Positions 45,362 to 57,300 of a stretch of 64,000 nt of DNA are shown piece after piece. Origin of the DNA: Tenodera sinensis (Eukaryota > Arthropoda > Insecta > Mantodea > Mantidae); the NCBI GenBank assembly GCA_030765045.1, contig CM060970.1, positions 52,476,076-52,540,075 on the forward strand. The letters run 5' to 3'. A program made the position numbers and the translations under genes. The stretch's first letter is position 1. Every line of letters starts with the position of its first letter. The notes under the pieces are model-generated. The model did not search any database and had not been told where the DNA came from. It saw only the letters and a program-made list of their open reading frames with translations.

Positions 45362-45885
45362 TCAACACGAAACCAGGTACCCAATCCCCACGGTCTACCT
45401 AAAGAAGCATTCTACGGTGCTTCTTTCCCAAGGCTCTCAGCTCGGACTCCAGTGAACTATCCTACATATGCAGCAGCAGGCACAACTCAACCACTGCCAC
45501 CATACCCACACCCCAAAGTGAGGAAGCCCAACCAGCGCCCTCACAGTCACAACCCTTTTCTAAACCTGCATCAGTAACCGTGACTCCTACTTCGCCCCTA
45601 AACCTACAAAATGTCCACCAGTGCCGCAGTCTAGCCACACCAAGTTCTATCCCACCCAGGAAGCAAACACCTTCCAAAGTTACTGCTGCTCAGCATTCTA
45701 GGGCATCCGGTGGAGTAGAAGCCAAGAACATGGTCGCAGAAATAGCTGCCTTTAGTGAAGTCACCGACCACATACCAGCACACCTGCAAATCAAGTTTGC
45801 GGCTGCCCTTATGAAGACACTTCTAAACCGGCCATCTCAGACATCACCTGAGATTTCGTCCGATATGACACAATTTTGGAGGACG

Positions 45886-45916
<31 letters not shown>

Positions 45917-47847
45917 GTCACCTGAGATGGTCCTGATAGAGACAGTCTTCACCTGCGTCAATAATGGATATTAGTGCTCAGAAGAAGAAAGTCCCATATA
46001 CCAACCTGAAGATCCGTAATTGAAATGCCAGTAGCCTCCGCAGACAACTTAAGCAGGTCTCAAGTTTCCTGGCGGTGCACCAAGTGGACATATTACTGGT
46101 ACAGAAACTCATACCACACATAAAATGCAGTCTACGTGGTATGCGGTTATACATAACGGACGGCAGAGGGGGCACAGCTATCTAAATAGACCACTCCATC
46201 GCTCACTATCAGTTGCATGCCCCAGTCTCAAACTACCTGGAAGCTACAGGTATACAAGTGGAGACTACCAGAGGACCATTGTACTTATACTGAGTGCACG
46301 CACCACCAACGTGCCCATTACTGGAAACTGAGCTGGACCCTGTTTACCTCCCCGGTCGTTACAGCTGCCACGGAAGATTTCAAAGATTTCAACGCCAAAC
46401 ACTCAAACTGAAACTCCATCAGCCATCGCGGTCACAAACTTTACAACTTCATTGCATCGCGAGGTATTTTAGCCCAGGCTTCAAATCAGGCCACCATACA
46501 ATATGGAGACAAACAACCACCAGATTGGCTGAACCTTGCACTAATTCGCAAGTACCAGTGCTCTCATCGGACCACTACCCTGTAATTCTCTTTCTGGACA
46601 GGCCGACCAGCAAGCCTCCAAGGGCCTTCCCAGCTTAGCTCCCATGGGAGCACCTACTGGAGAGAATTTTCAAAACTGCCTCTCCTGCAACAATGCAATG
46701 ACCCAAAGCAGAGGCTAATTCAACATCAAACACCCTCGTGCTTGTTTGGAGGTTGCACTTCTGTCTATGCAATAGAACCATCCCTGTATCCCACGGTGGG
46801 ATAACTTCCATGCCATGTCCTATCAGAGCTGGAGTCTCCCAGGGTAGCGTCCTCGGGCCCACGCTCTTCCTTTTATGCATAAATACCCTGCATTCACTGC
46901 CACGATGCTCGCTGTATTTGCTAATGATACGGCAGTCACCTCCACATCAACTCAACACCGCATGGCTGCCCGCAGAATCCAGCACTATGTCGTCCTCCTC
47001 ACTAATTGGTTCCAACGGTAGCGCCTCCATGTCCATCCGCAAAAGAGCCAGGCCAACACATTTTCCAGAGGCCCCTTGGCCGAAGTTCCGCCAATACGTC
47101 TTGCTGGAGAAGAGGTTGAGTGGACAAATTGCGTTAAATATCCAGGAGTGCAGCTGTATATGAAATTGGCATGGATCATATCCATTTCGGCAAGCAAAAT
47201 TAACAAGAGAATGGACATGATTTATTCTCTATACAACACGCGCTCGGAGATGTCAACACCAACTAAACTGCTCTACAAGCTAGTGCTACGTCCTGCCGTC
47301 ACATATGCCTACAAAATATGGGGAGTAGCAACCAAGACACACATAGATCGCCTTGAAGTTCTCCGGTCGCGCTACCTCACAATAGCAACATACATACCAA
47401 ATTAGGTCATTCCTCGTGACCTTAACATCTCATCTTTAAAAGAATACATCCACTCCCATGCAAACATCTTCTACCAAAACCTTTCCAAATTCACTGTCCT
47501 GATACGCGACCTAGGTGAGTAAGACCTAAACCCTGGTGAGAAATAAAAACGACCGAGCCAATAGACTAGACTAAACCAAACCACGCCAAACCCTGAGATA
47601 ACCATATTCAGACATTACGACAAATAAGACACCCAAAGTTGAGGGCGCCTCCCACTGGGGGGAGGATAACCCCTCAACGACTTCACTAGACAATCAACTC
47701 TGCAACTATATTCTTAAGTAATTACCGTAGCTAGACAAAACACTTCACGGCCAGTAGAGGGCATAGCGCTGATCTAGCAACAGATAGACGGTGACAAAGG
47801 CTACCCTCTGATGCCAAGTCGTCGCCTGCTGCTCAACACGAAACCAG
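45362..47847 (+). mobile_element. Decayed 5'-truncated Jockey-like LINE with perfect 15-bp target duplication
   Basis: TCAACACGAAACCAG at 45362-45376 and 47833-47847 flanks the element. Plus-strand order: ORF1 C-terminal third (GLPKEAFYGASFPRLS; homologous to ELPREAFRGARWPGLP in the full-length copy), a 24-nt A run at 45893-45916, degenerate endonuclease (NLKIRNWNASSLRRQL, VDILLVQ, GRGGTAI, SSDHYPVIL to about 46640). An internal deletion of about 1 kb removes the RT fingers. RT palm follows (IRAGVSQGSVLGPTLF; FAND instead of FADD at about 46917), then VKYPGVQLYMKLAW and DLNPGEK. Many frameshifts and stops. Confidence 0.8.
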
Positions 47848-47954
47848 AGGAACACAGTCTTATTTCAGTTCAGTATAACTTATTATTCTTATTTTGGAAC
47901 TTTCCTAGCCTCTGATACTATTTATTTTTGATCCACAACTTTCTAAAAAAACAA

Positions 47955-48970
47955 GACACTTCTACGTACAGATGGTCCGTTCCTCCTCACATGAGCGGGT
48001 TATGCAGGCTGGCGTACCACAAGGGGCAATCGTGTACAGCTTGATTATTTAGACCTGACCCTGCAGTAACGCAGAGGAGGAGAAAGTAGTCTAGGGTGGG
48101 AGAGAAAGGCTGGCAATATTCTCCTTATCTGCTTTTGTTACCCGCATTGTTCACATACTCACTGCTCAGCTACTAGCCACCCAAAACCCCTCTCAGAAGA
48201 TAGTGGACTTGTCCGACTACTGCGCATACAGCCAAGCAGAGTCAGGTCAAAATAATCAAACTGTACACCTATACTTTTCACTAACGACTTTCCTGTGGAC
48301 GCCAGATGCAAGGTCGCCATGTACGCTGACGACACTGCAATCTACAACCACCACAGAATTCCTTTTTTTCGGCCTTCTCGAGATGTAGTGGTACACAAAC
48401 CACTTCCTTTCATGGCTTCATGACTGGAAAATAGAAATTAATGCTAACAAGCGCCAGCTTATTCACTTTTCAAAAAAGCTGCAACTTCCGAAAATGGACC
48501 TCACGGTCGGCGGTCAAACATTGCACTGTCGTCAGCAAGTAAAATACTTGGGAGTCACCTTAGACAATCAACTCTCTTAGAACGCCCATCTCATAAATAC
48601 CTCCTAAAAGGGCGGTAGGGTTCAAAGGTCCCTGTCTTTAGAAGCAAAGAAATAGACTCGCTCCAAACTAAGTCTTCATTGTACCTACACTGTTATGTGT
48701 GCGTGGCCTGGGCCAACGCCTAAAAATCCGCCCTTCAAAAAATCCAGACCATACAAAACCTATCCTTCAAGAAAATACTTTAATGTCCACTCCTCACCTC
48801 CACCAGGAACTCCTTACCAACCACATCCACGAACGAGCCACGCCACAGAAAACAAAAGAATATGCGAGTTCTAGGGAAGTCGTTGCTTAGTGCGCCCAAT
48901 AACTCTGGCCAAAGGCCACCGCCACCTACAGTAGCTATCACAGGAGACGCTGCCGAGTCAGCCAAAGAGT
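47955..48970 (+). pseudogene. Second LINE relic (Jockey-type RT fragment, different family)
   Basis: Read across frames: FYVQMVRSSSHERVMQAGVP, QGAIV, then after a 0.2-kb interruption (about 48040-48260) LFTNDFPVDARCKVAMYADD, TAIYN, LHDWKIEINANKRQLIHFSK, and CRQQVKYLGVTLDNQLS. The YADD active site is intact, but stops and the interruption make it non-functional. The tail includes LLTTSTNE-type Jockey C-terminal residues. Borders are uncertain. Confidence 0.7.
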
Positions 48971-49256
48971 TGGAACTGTTTCAATAGTAAAACAAGTGTA
49001 AATAGTGAATGTAGTGTGCGTATGAATGCGTGAATGAATGAGTTTAAATATCTAAATAGTGTGTATATGTACAAAGAAAAAAAATGTAAACCAAAAACAG
49101 ACAATTCCAATTCCAAACTCTTCTCGAGAACCCACGATGGTTTCCCCTATGGGTTTCGGCATAAGAATGACCGAAAAATGTGTATAGACACAAATTGTAA
49201 CGCCTGCAAGCCGGATCCATTGTACCGGCAACATGACAAAATAATCTTAACTTAAC
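48971..49256. other. Unassigned sequence after the LINE relic
   Basis: Probably the decayed 3' region of the relic; no motif recognised. Confidence 0.35.
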
Positions 49257-49320
49257 CTTGATACTTTTGCAAGTTAGGGTGGGGAATTTTGAATATCCCG
49301 GAGAAACACAGTCTTGTGGT
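49257..49320 (+). repeat. Repeat A, second copy (unsplit)
   Basis: CTTGATACTTTTGCAAGTTA, GGGTGGGGAATTTTGAATAT, CCCGGAGAAACACAGTCTTG: same order as 45319-45361 plus 47848-47861. Confidence 0.65.
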
Positions 49321-49423
49321 GATTCTCAAAATGGCACAACGTATATATAATTCGCAGTAATGTAACTTCAGTGCTACTGACAATACACCGGACAAGATTG
49401 GCTACTTTACTGACATATATACA

Positions 49424-49641
49424 CCCTAAGACAAAAAAACGAGCAGACTCTGGAAGCGTACGTTTGTCTAACTCCAACCACACGGCCAACCGCTCACATT
49501 AAATAGTTGAGACTCAATATGAGAAATAACAGAACTATGCTAAACACACGCATTTCGTGACGCCATTGTAAATCGGCCGCGGGAACGAATGGACTTAGAC
49601 AAATGTTTCCAGAGTCTGCTCATTTTTCTTTTGTCTTAGGG
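49424..49641. mobile_element. MITE with about 52-bp terminal inverted repeats (Tc1/mariner-like ends)
   Basis: CCCTAAGACAAAAAAACGAG then CAGACTCTGGAA at 49424-49455 is matched in reverse complement at 49607-49641. The similarity continues inward (GTTTGTCTAACTCC at 49463-49476 versus GGACTTAGACAAATG at 49591-49605). The interior is about 115 bp. Both ends are followed outward by TATA-containing flank, compatible with a TA duplication. No transposase. Confidence 0.8.
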
Positions 49642-50831
49642 TATACATTAAATATTTCGGTAAAAAGGAAGAAGGCAAAATTTTCACAAGATAAATTTCG
49701 GCACTAGGCAAAATTTAACTCAGAAGATCTATTTCGACTTGACTGCGTTAGACTAAATTTCATCTCAAGATTTATTTAAGTCAACTCATATTTTTTAATT
49801 CTGTTATCTACGTTCTTGGTACTGGTGAAGTGAGGCGTAGGATACTTAATCATTTGCAGAAAGTAATTAAAATTTGTTCCACTTTAAACTGTGTATAGAA
49901 TATTCCAGTTTTAGCTGTTAAACAATAAATTCAATTCTTTTTTTTCCCCCAAATTTGACTTATTTTTATTTCCAATTTCCTATAACTAATCGTTTTTCCT
50001 ACGACGTAGTTTAAGCAGTCTCAGGAATAGCCTAGAACACCTATGGACTAGAAGACGAGACCTATTAAAAATCTAAGACTAAAAAAATATAGGCGACTAA
50101 TCATTCACCACACCGTCACAAAGGACATGTGTAATAGATATATTTTTACAAAATGTTTATCACCATTATTGTGAATAGATGGCAGAATAAACATTTTTAT
50201 GAATAACTTGTTAATGAATGGGTAGAGAGAGCTACATTAATGCAAAACAACCAATTTTATTCATTGGAACATGCAGAGTATTAGAGGTGTAAGTTTAGGT
50301 ATTAGGATAAATGGTACCTTATTTATCCACTTCGATGGGTTAGTTGTATTCTCTCTTCGTCTAACAGTTTTACCATAAACCAATTATTCAGTTTATTATA
50401 TTATGTCCCTTGCATGGTCGTAAGTCTGCCATGAAATGACCATCTGTCAGATGGACCATCCGATTTACTTCACACCTCAGTTCTCTACCTACTGCCCTAG
50501 ATAATACCAGGACATTGGCTTTTCAAGAAGCATTCAAACTCAGTTCTGATACAGCATTCCTTATCGCGTTACAGCAATCGTTCTGCCCCGCCCATGTTTT
50601 CTGTGCCATGTCTACTTAAAGATACTAACCTGAAAACATACTACGCTTAATAAATACACTTATAAGTCCGTAAATGAATCAAACATTGGTGTTATCGTTC
50701 ATTACCTTGTCTTCAATTACCAGCACAAATATTTGCACTTACATCCCTAACAGCCTGTATTATGAGTAGGAACTCAGGTTTAAGGGAAACAATGAAATGA
50801 AAAGAAAAACTGTTATAGAAAGAGTAATACT
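49642..50831. other. Intergenic sequence between MITE and PEBP gene B
   Basis: AT-rich; no gene, RNA or repeat boundary recognised. Confidence 0.4.
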
Positions 50832-50837
50832 TTTATT
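50832..50837 (-). terminator. Candidate polyadenylation signal of PEBP gene B
   Basis: AATAAA on the minus strand about 340 nt downstream of the stop codon. It would give a 3' UTR of roughly 350-370 nt. Other AATAAA matches are expected by chance in this AT-rich sequence. Confidence 0.4.
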
Positions 50838-51177
50838 TTACATAGAAAATAAGCACATATTACATACCTATCAAACAGCTCAATATGTGTGCCCCTTTTC
50901 TGGAAGTAAATGTGAGACTACACTTCCCTATAACCTCAAAAGATGTTTCAAAAAGGTTTGTACTCAATCTGCTTCTAATTGGTATTTTTAGCTTTGCAAT
51001 TATATTGCAAACATGAAGAAACTTGTCACTTTATCCTAATGTAAAATTTTATATAAACCACAATTGCGGTGTATTTTAAAGCTGGCTGTTTCTGGCTTGC
51101 TTAGTGACCTGCAGCTGGTGTTGGAAAACCAGAAAGATTTTTAGGATATTTAACATTTGTTACACTATAGTGTTCAT

Positions 51178-51328
51178 TTATGTAGGCTTGTCGAATCCAA
51201 GTTGTGCGTGAAGGGTGGGCACGTAGTCATCGTACTGGGCCTGAAAGAAGTTGCCTGCTACTGGATTTCCTAACTTATACTTCTTGGCAAAATCAGTGGC
51301 AGAAAACTTGGGGCGGAAATCCCTAGAC
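51178..51328 (-). CDS. PEBP gene B exon 6 (C-terminus and stop)
   Basis: 151 nt with acceptor TTACAG. It completes Lys and encodes SRDFRPKFSATDFAKKYKLG, NPVAGNFFQAQYDDYVPTLH and AQLGFDKPT, then TAA at 51180-51178. The F-A-x-K-Y-x-L-G-x-P-x-A-x-N-F pattern is the usual PEBP C-terminal region. Confidence 0.92.
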
Positions 51329-54300
51329 CTGTAAACAAGAAAAAAAATAAGTGGCACTCAAAAAGGAACAAGCTGTAAACTGGCAAATACTATTCGATGC
51401 GACGTTGCTAATACCCAAAATAATTAGGTAGACTACCGCCACGAATGCACGTCGTTTCCGAAGCCGGCTGCAAGTACGTTGCTTCATTGAGGCTATGATA
51501 TGAACTTTTGCTAATGGCACAGCACAAAGGCGGCTAATTCCACCGTGGCTTCCTGTATCATCTGTAGCTAGATCTTGTTAATAGATGGCCCTAGTTACAC
51601 AGTCATCTTCTGTACCATGTGCTTGGCAATTTATTAATACACAGAAGTCAGCTGACAAATGGAAAATATGCTAATAGTAATAGTGATAATAATAATGATA
51701 ATTAGAATGCATTATCAAATTCACAAAACTGTGTATACTGGAATATATTTAGACCGGGAGTATTTTTCACCGTTTGTCAAGACTTTTCTGTCATGCTGTA
51801 TATACAGAATGGAAGGAAAGTCGTTACATTCCTTCTAAATATGTGCTTAGTGGAAGCTTTACAAACAAAAAAGGTCTAATGGCATTTTGTTCTTTGATCA
51901 GCCGATTTCGAAAAAATGTTTTTTGATCCAACTTGGATGCATAATTCCACAGAAGTGTACAAAGTTAAGTTTGTTAACTGTAAGATGCGTAGAGTAACTT
52001 ATTTCTGGGTTACGAAATAATTAATCACTTAAAAGACGTGAAGGAATACTACGAGCAGCTTTTTTACACGTGCAGTAAGTCAACAACGTTGCGTTGAGAT
52101 TGGTCAGGGAATTGACCTGATTTGTGGATGTAAACATATCTGGCACTTTCGCTTTCCCTTAATGTTTTGGGAGCTAATGCTTGTGATTGGCCTATACTCG
52201 CGCAGTAAACAAGAAGGACAAGGCAGGGTATTTGTTTGTGTTCTCAAGAAGCACTACTGTGTTTGTTTATGTACTGAGCTAGGGAAAGTGCCACCCACAC
52301 AATCTACAGTGTTGCCAGCTTGTTTTCGAGAAAACTAAAATATCTCCGTAGCAAATGGTCAGAGACAAAAACGTAAGATACAAAATGTGTTCCAAATACC
52401 GAGACCTATCACTGGTTTAAATTAATGTAGTGACTTCCCTTCCACCTTGTATAGCTTCAGACATCGCCCTATACCATGTATTTTCATTTTCAATTATTTG
52501 TTCCGTCGAGTTAAGGCATTCTATATTCAATCCGCCATTTACCTTGCAACTGAGAGAAAACCTGAAAAAGACATTGACTGGTACTAGGGACTTAAACCTC
52601 TAACTTCCCGAATACACCCAGATATGCTATCACCTTAATTTCTCGAACGGTATTGTTGAGGAAATTATGTCGATGCATAATTGTTTGTTTGTTTTTTTTT
52701 TCTGCTGAAACATGTTTACGCTGGTATTAACTATTTTGCTTATATTAAACATAGTTTGCACACAATTATTACAGCCACCTGTTCTGGTTAGGCAAATTAC
52801 ATAATCTTCAAGTTTATAACCTTCCTTTATCTTAAGCACATAATATTGCCACGCTGCCTTATGATTAAATTAAATAGTTTCTTTCACAATAAATAATGTA
52901 GTAAATTTCCATTCCGTACTCTTAAAATATTTTAAAACTACTTGATCAACGTAAATTGTTTAGCTTTAAAGTTAGTGTTCAAACTTTGAAACACGAAATG
53001 CAGTAAATACACTAATAAGAAACTAAACCCCTAAAAAGTGGAATCATATCTCCCCTTTATATGTTTACAAACACGAGTATTCGGAAAGCATCTTTTGAAA
53101 CAGAAATAAATACCTGTAAGATTACCAGAGTTTTACTTATGCTTCTGATCAAAGTGGTGTTTGATTTTTCAAATTGAAATCCGAATATTAAACAGCAAGC
53201 TTTCCTGTTCTTGTAACTTACAATAAATTCTCTCTACCACTCTTCATGAAACAGCCATACTCGCCACTGAATGAGGCGTGTTTAGAACCTCAACAGCAGT
53301 GAAGAGGTGGGATGGCCGTTGGATGGTGGGATGGCCGCGAGTAACCCAGCTGAGCCGATTTTGCCCATGCCTGCCTTAACCCCTCCTTCCATTATTTATG
53401 AACACTGAAAAACCGAATCTACAGAAATAGCTTCCATGCCTATAGAGGAAATATGCGGAACAAGAAAGTTTACTTGTGAAAGTAAATTTTCATCAGAAGG
53501 TACCAGGCCTGTGTGAAAACCATCACTTTCAACCACTTCTACAGCACAGTAATTCTTAATAGGTTGATACATTGTTCACAATGAATGGTACTCGATGAAG
53601 TGAAGCTTCAACCACGGAAATACACTCCGGGGTTTTCCAGGCCTATACATAATCTGACCTTTGTGAAAAAGCACATGCTTGACAAGAGGAGGAAGGAAAA
53701 CCGGTTGTATAGCTGTACAAGTGAAGTAATCGGGCTACGTTTCCGTTCATTCACTTCAAGTGTGAAAACTATTGCTCTTACCGTCTTGACCATGAACAAA
53801 TGATAGTAGTTATTCAGCAAAGAGTAATATACTTACTTGCTGGTCACGTGGGGCTCGTCAAACTTGATCTTTTCGGGCTGCTTGAACAGAAGGAACACGT
53901 AGCGATGGAGACCTGTAAATATCGATTATTATGTGAGTCGGAATATGAAAAAGTAACAAAAGGAACACACAATACCTCCTATGTTGAATTTGTAAATAGT
54001 CGCTAAGCTCATAGGATTTAGCTTGAACGATTTTTATCAGTAGATCAAAATATAAAAATATGTTGTATACATTTTACTTTCTCTGCTCTTGTACACTTTC
54101 TTCTTACAAATGTATATTCGTTTATCTACTTCATATTGATCCAAATAAACATTTTTAGAAATTATTTTATTGCTCCTTTCCATGTAAGTGCATTGGGAAT
54201 AGGTAAATACAATAAATTTAACAGAAAGTCAAATGTCTTACAAAGCTGGTCGCAATGTGATGGTTTTCAAATTTCGTTCTCTTTGCATGTTCAGGAGGGG

Positions 54301-57300
54301 GAGAAATAACGACTCCGCGGTTCAAAAAAGGAGAGTATTTCAGAATTTAAACAAATAACAAGGAATGTCTTGGAAAAATCTCCACAAAAAATTATTTTAC
54401 ACAAATTGTGTACCTAAACGAGGCCTACATTTTGTGTGTTCTATCTTTCGGTTTACCAGTTAATCAAATTTTGCGAAAAACTACCTGTAAGGGTAGTTTT
54501 GGGGTAGAGAATATTCCTTGGAAGGGCTGAACCAAAATACAAAGTTTGGTATGGAACAAATTTAAGTTTGAGTTACACTGTTCACAGAGAGGCGCGCGTG
54601 GACCTTTTTCTAAAAGTGCTTCCCTTTTTAATTCAAGAAGTCTCAAAAGGTGTACTTTCGGTGAAAATCGCTATCGAATTTTTGAATGGAATGCAATACT
54701 TAATTGTAGGGTATGTGGTACTGAAAGCAAAATTAACTCTAAATATTAATTCTGGGAACATCCTCGCAGTTAATATCGTGAACTCTTTCCCTTCAGTACA
54801 AGCTATAGAATGTAAATTCAATACGATTTTCATACAAATCCCCATCTTCCTATCCTAAGAATATGTGGGTATATCACACGAGTAGCCTTTAATTTGAGCA
54901 GGGCCTACTGACCTGTGTCCTTTGGTGGTCCGGCACCAACGTATTCGGTGAGTGCATCGCCGTCCTTGATACTGTCTCCGGGTATGTTTCCTACCATCCA
55001 ATGTCGGAACTCGCGAACAATGGGATTGCTGCGACGTGGAGCATCAGGATCTGGGGAGAAAAACAATAGAAAACATTCTGTTGAGTTACATTCACTAAAC
55101 ATTTCCTAGCCATTATAATTTATTTTATTTAGTTTTTACAAACTACTTTGCAAAGAGTTCTTTTTCCATCTACTTCGAGAAAACACTGCACATTTATTGC
55201 AGATACAAACGGGACAGAACATTGAAGCGATAGATAAGTCTTTAAAAAGCATTCGCTATATTTTGCCTTTGAAATTCCATATTCCTTCCATGACTTGGAA
55301 GATACAATCGAAGTTGGCAGGACTTAAATGGCACTATTGAACAACTCAAAACAGTAACATATCTCGTAAATGGCTGATGCCACAATGAAGCTTATTTTTC
55401 AAAGTTATATACATTTCTTGTTCAATAAGTTCTTAATTACTTTTGTTTACCAATTACACAAAGTTATATAAAATTCACTCCTACTGTTTTACTTTAAAAG
55501 CTATTCACAACAATTGAAGATATATTTTGTTATTCGGTTAAATATCTGAATAATTTTAATTAAACTAGTTAGTCGTTTCAAGGATATAAAAATAGCAAAA
55601 ATGTTATGTGCAAAGGGCAACCGGTATATGGAACTTTCTTGAAAATCTTCGTTGAACTGTTGTGTGAAATCCAATACCTACATATATTGTAAGTAGGTGC
55701 TATAGAAGGTAATACTTGAAATATATGGATAGAGTTGAAGTCTGGGGGCACAGATTAACCACGTCGTGTAATTATTAGCACGGCCTGGAAGGATGACTTT
55801 GCATCTTTTATTTGTTTTGTATTTTTGCTTGTTAACGACGCTGTTAATTGTCAGGTTCATATCAGCGCCACCAGTGTACCGAAACTGGTAATACTATGGC
55901 GATACTATGTGGAAAATAAATGTGGCTTATAAATTTGAGTGAAATTACCCTTTTTAAGGGTAGTATTCCACCATTTGACACGTTTCTATAATATGGCATT
56001 TTTTACAGGTTATATATAACTCATTTTAAAATTATTTTAAGGCGAGAAGGTGGTAAAAACACTTTTTATTGTTATTAAAGTTTGAAATGTGCAGAATAAT
56101 GTGTAGTTAACATTTTATCATTAGCGTTTTATATGTATACATAGATATACAACATTTCCAACATTTGGAAACTTAAACATAACATCTATACTAGTGATTA
56201 GAGATTTCTGAACTGAGTCTTGCTTTGAAAGAGAATTTCCTATGGATAAAATTACGAAGAAAAGGGGTAAGCAATACATTTGCGAATTATTGCATGAGAT
56301 ACATCAGGAGAATGAGTTCTGTGTAAAATAGCTAGACAAAGTAACAAAATGTGAACAAAGCATTTCAGAAGTAAGATAGGGACTTAAACTTAGTCTAGTG
56401 TTAGCTTTATTTTAACTTTTGGTACCACTGCCAATGTCAGCTTTCACTTGTCTGATAGTGAACAATTGTATGAAGCGCCAATGTGAAGAATTAAGATGTA
56501 CATTTGAACACCGTTTTTCTCAGTTTTAAATTTTTTTTCATATTTTCATGCAGATTATTCATAAACTATTCATCCTAAATTGATGAAAAAAGTGTGCATT
56601 ATACAGAACCCTGTTATTAAAAATAAGAGTTTTGCTGTGAGATTCATACAACTTAACAAAAATAATTTCCAATAAAAGTTTAGACCAAGAAATCTAATGA
56701 GCATTGACATAATATAAATAGTAATAATAGGCATTATTAGATATACGGATTATGAAAACGAGACTTAAAATTTCATTTAGATAACTCTAACATCTTTTTT
56801 GTTACGTGCATCCAAAGGTTATGAATTTAAAATTGTTGAGGTAGGCAGTACCTTCTCAGCTTAAGAACAAATCTAGGTTTTTTGTCATCTTTCGCGAGCT
56901 TGGTTTCATCATTCTTATACAGTAGAATCAAGTTTTCGAGGCTCAAAATCTCAACTTTTTTGGAAATCTGTTGGAAATTGGCTCTGTTTGTTAAATATTT
57001 AGACTCGTTCAATTAAGTGATCCACTCTATTGTAATACATACTTGTGCTCTAAGTCTAAATAAATGAATCAACCTGCTACTTTTGAGGGTCGTATCTGCC
57101 TACTGTTATAATGCAGTCTCCACACAGCAGAAGCTAGTGTTTGTGATGTGTATTTTGTCACACCAAAATGACAAACAAAAATTCAAAATCAAATAGAATT
57201 GGTGAAATTAGCTGCAAGTAGTTATAGTGGGCAAACTTGTCTTTGCTAAACTGAAAAAAAATTGTTGAACAAGAACAGTGAATATAATAAAATTGCAAGA

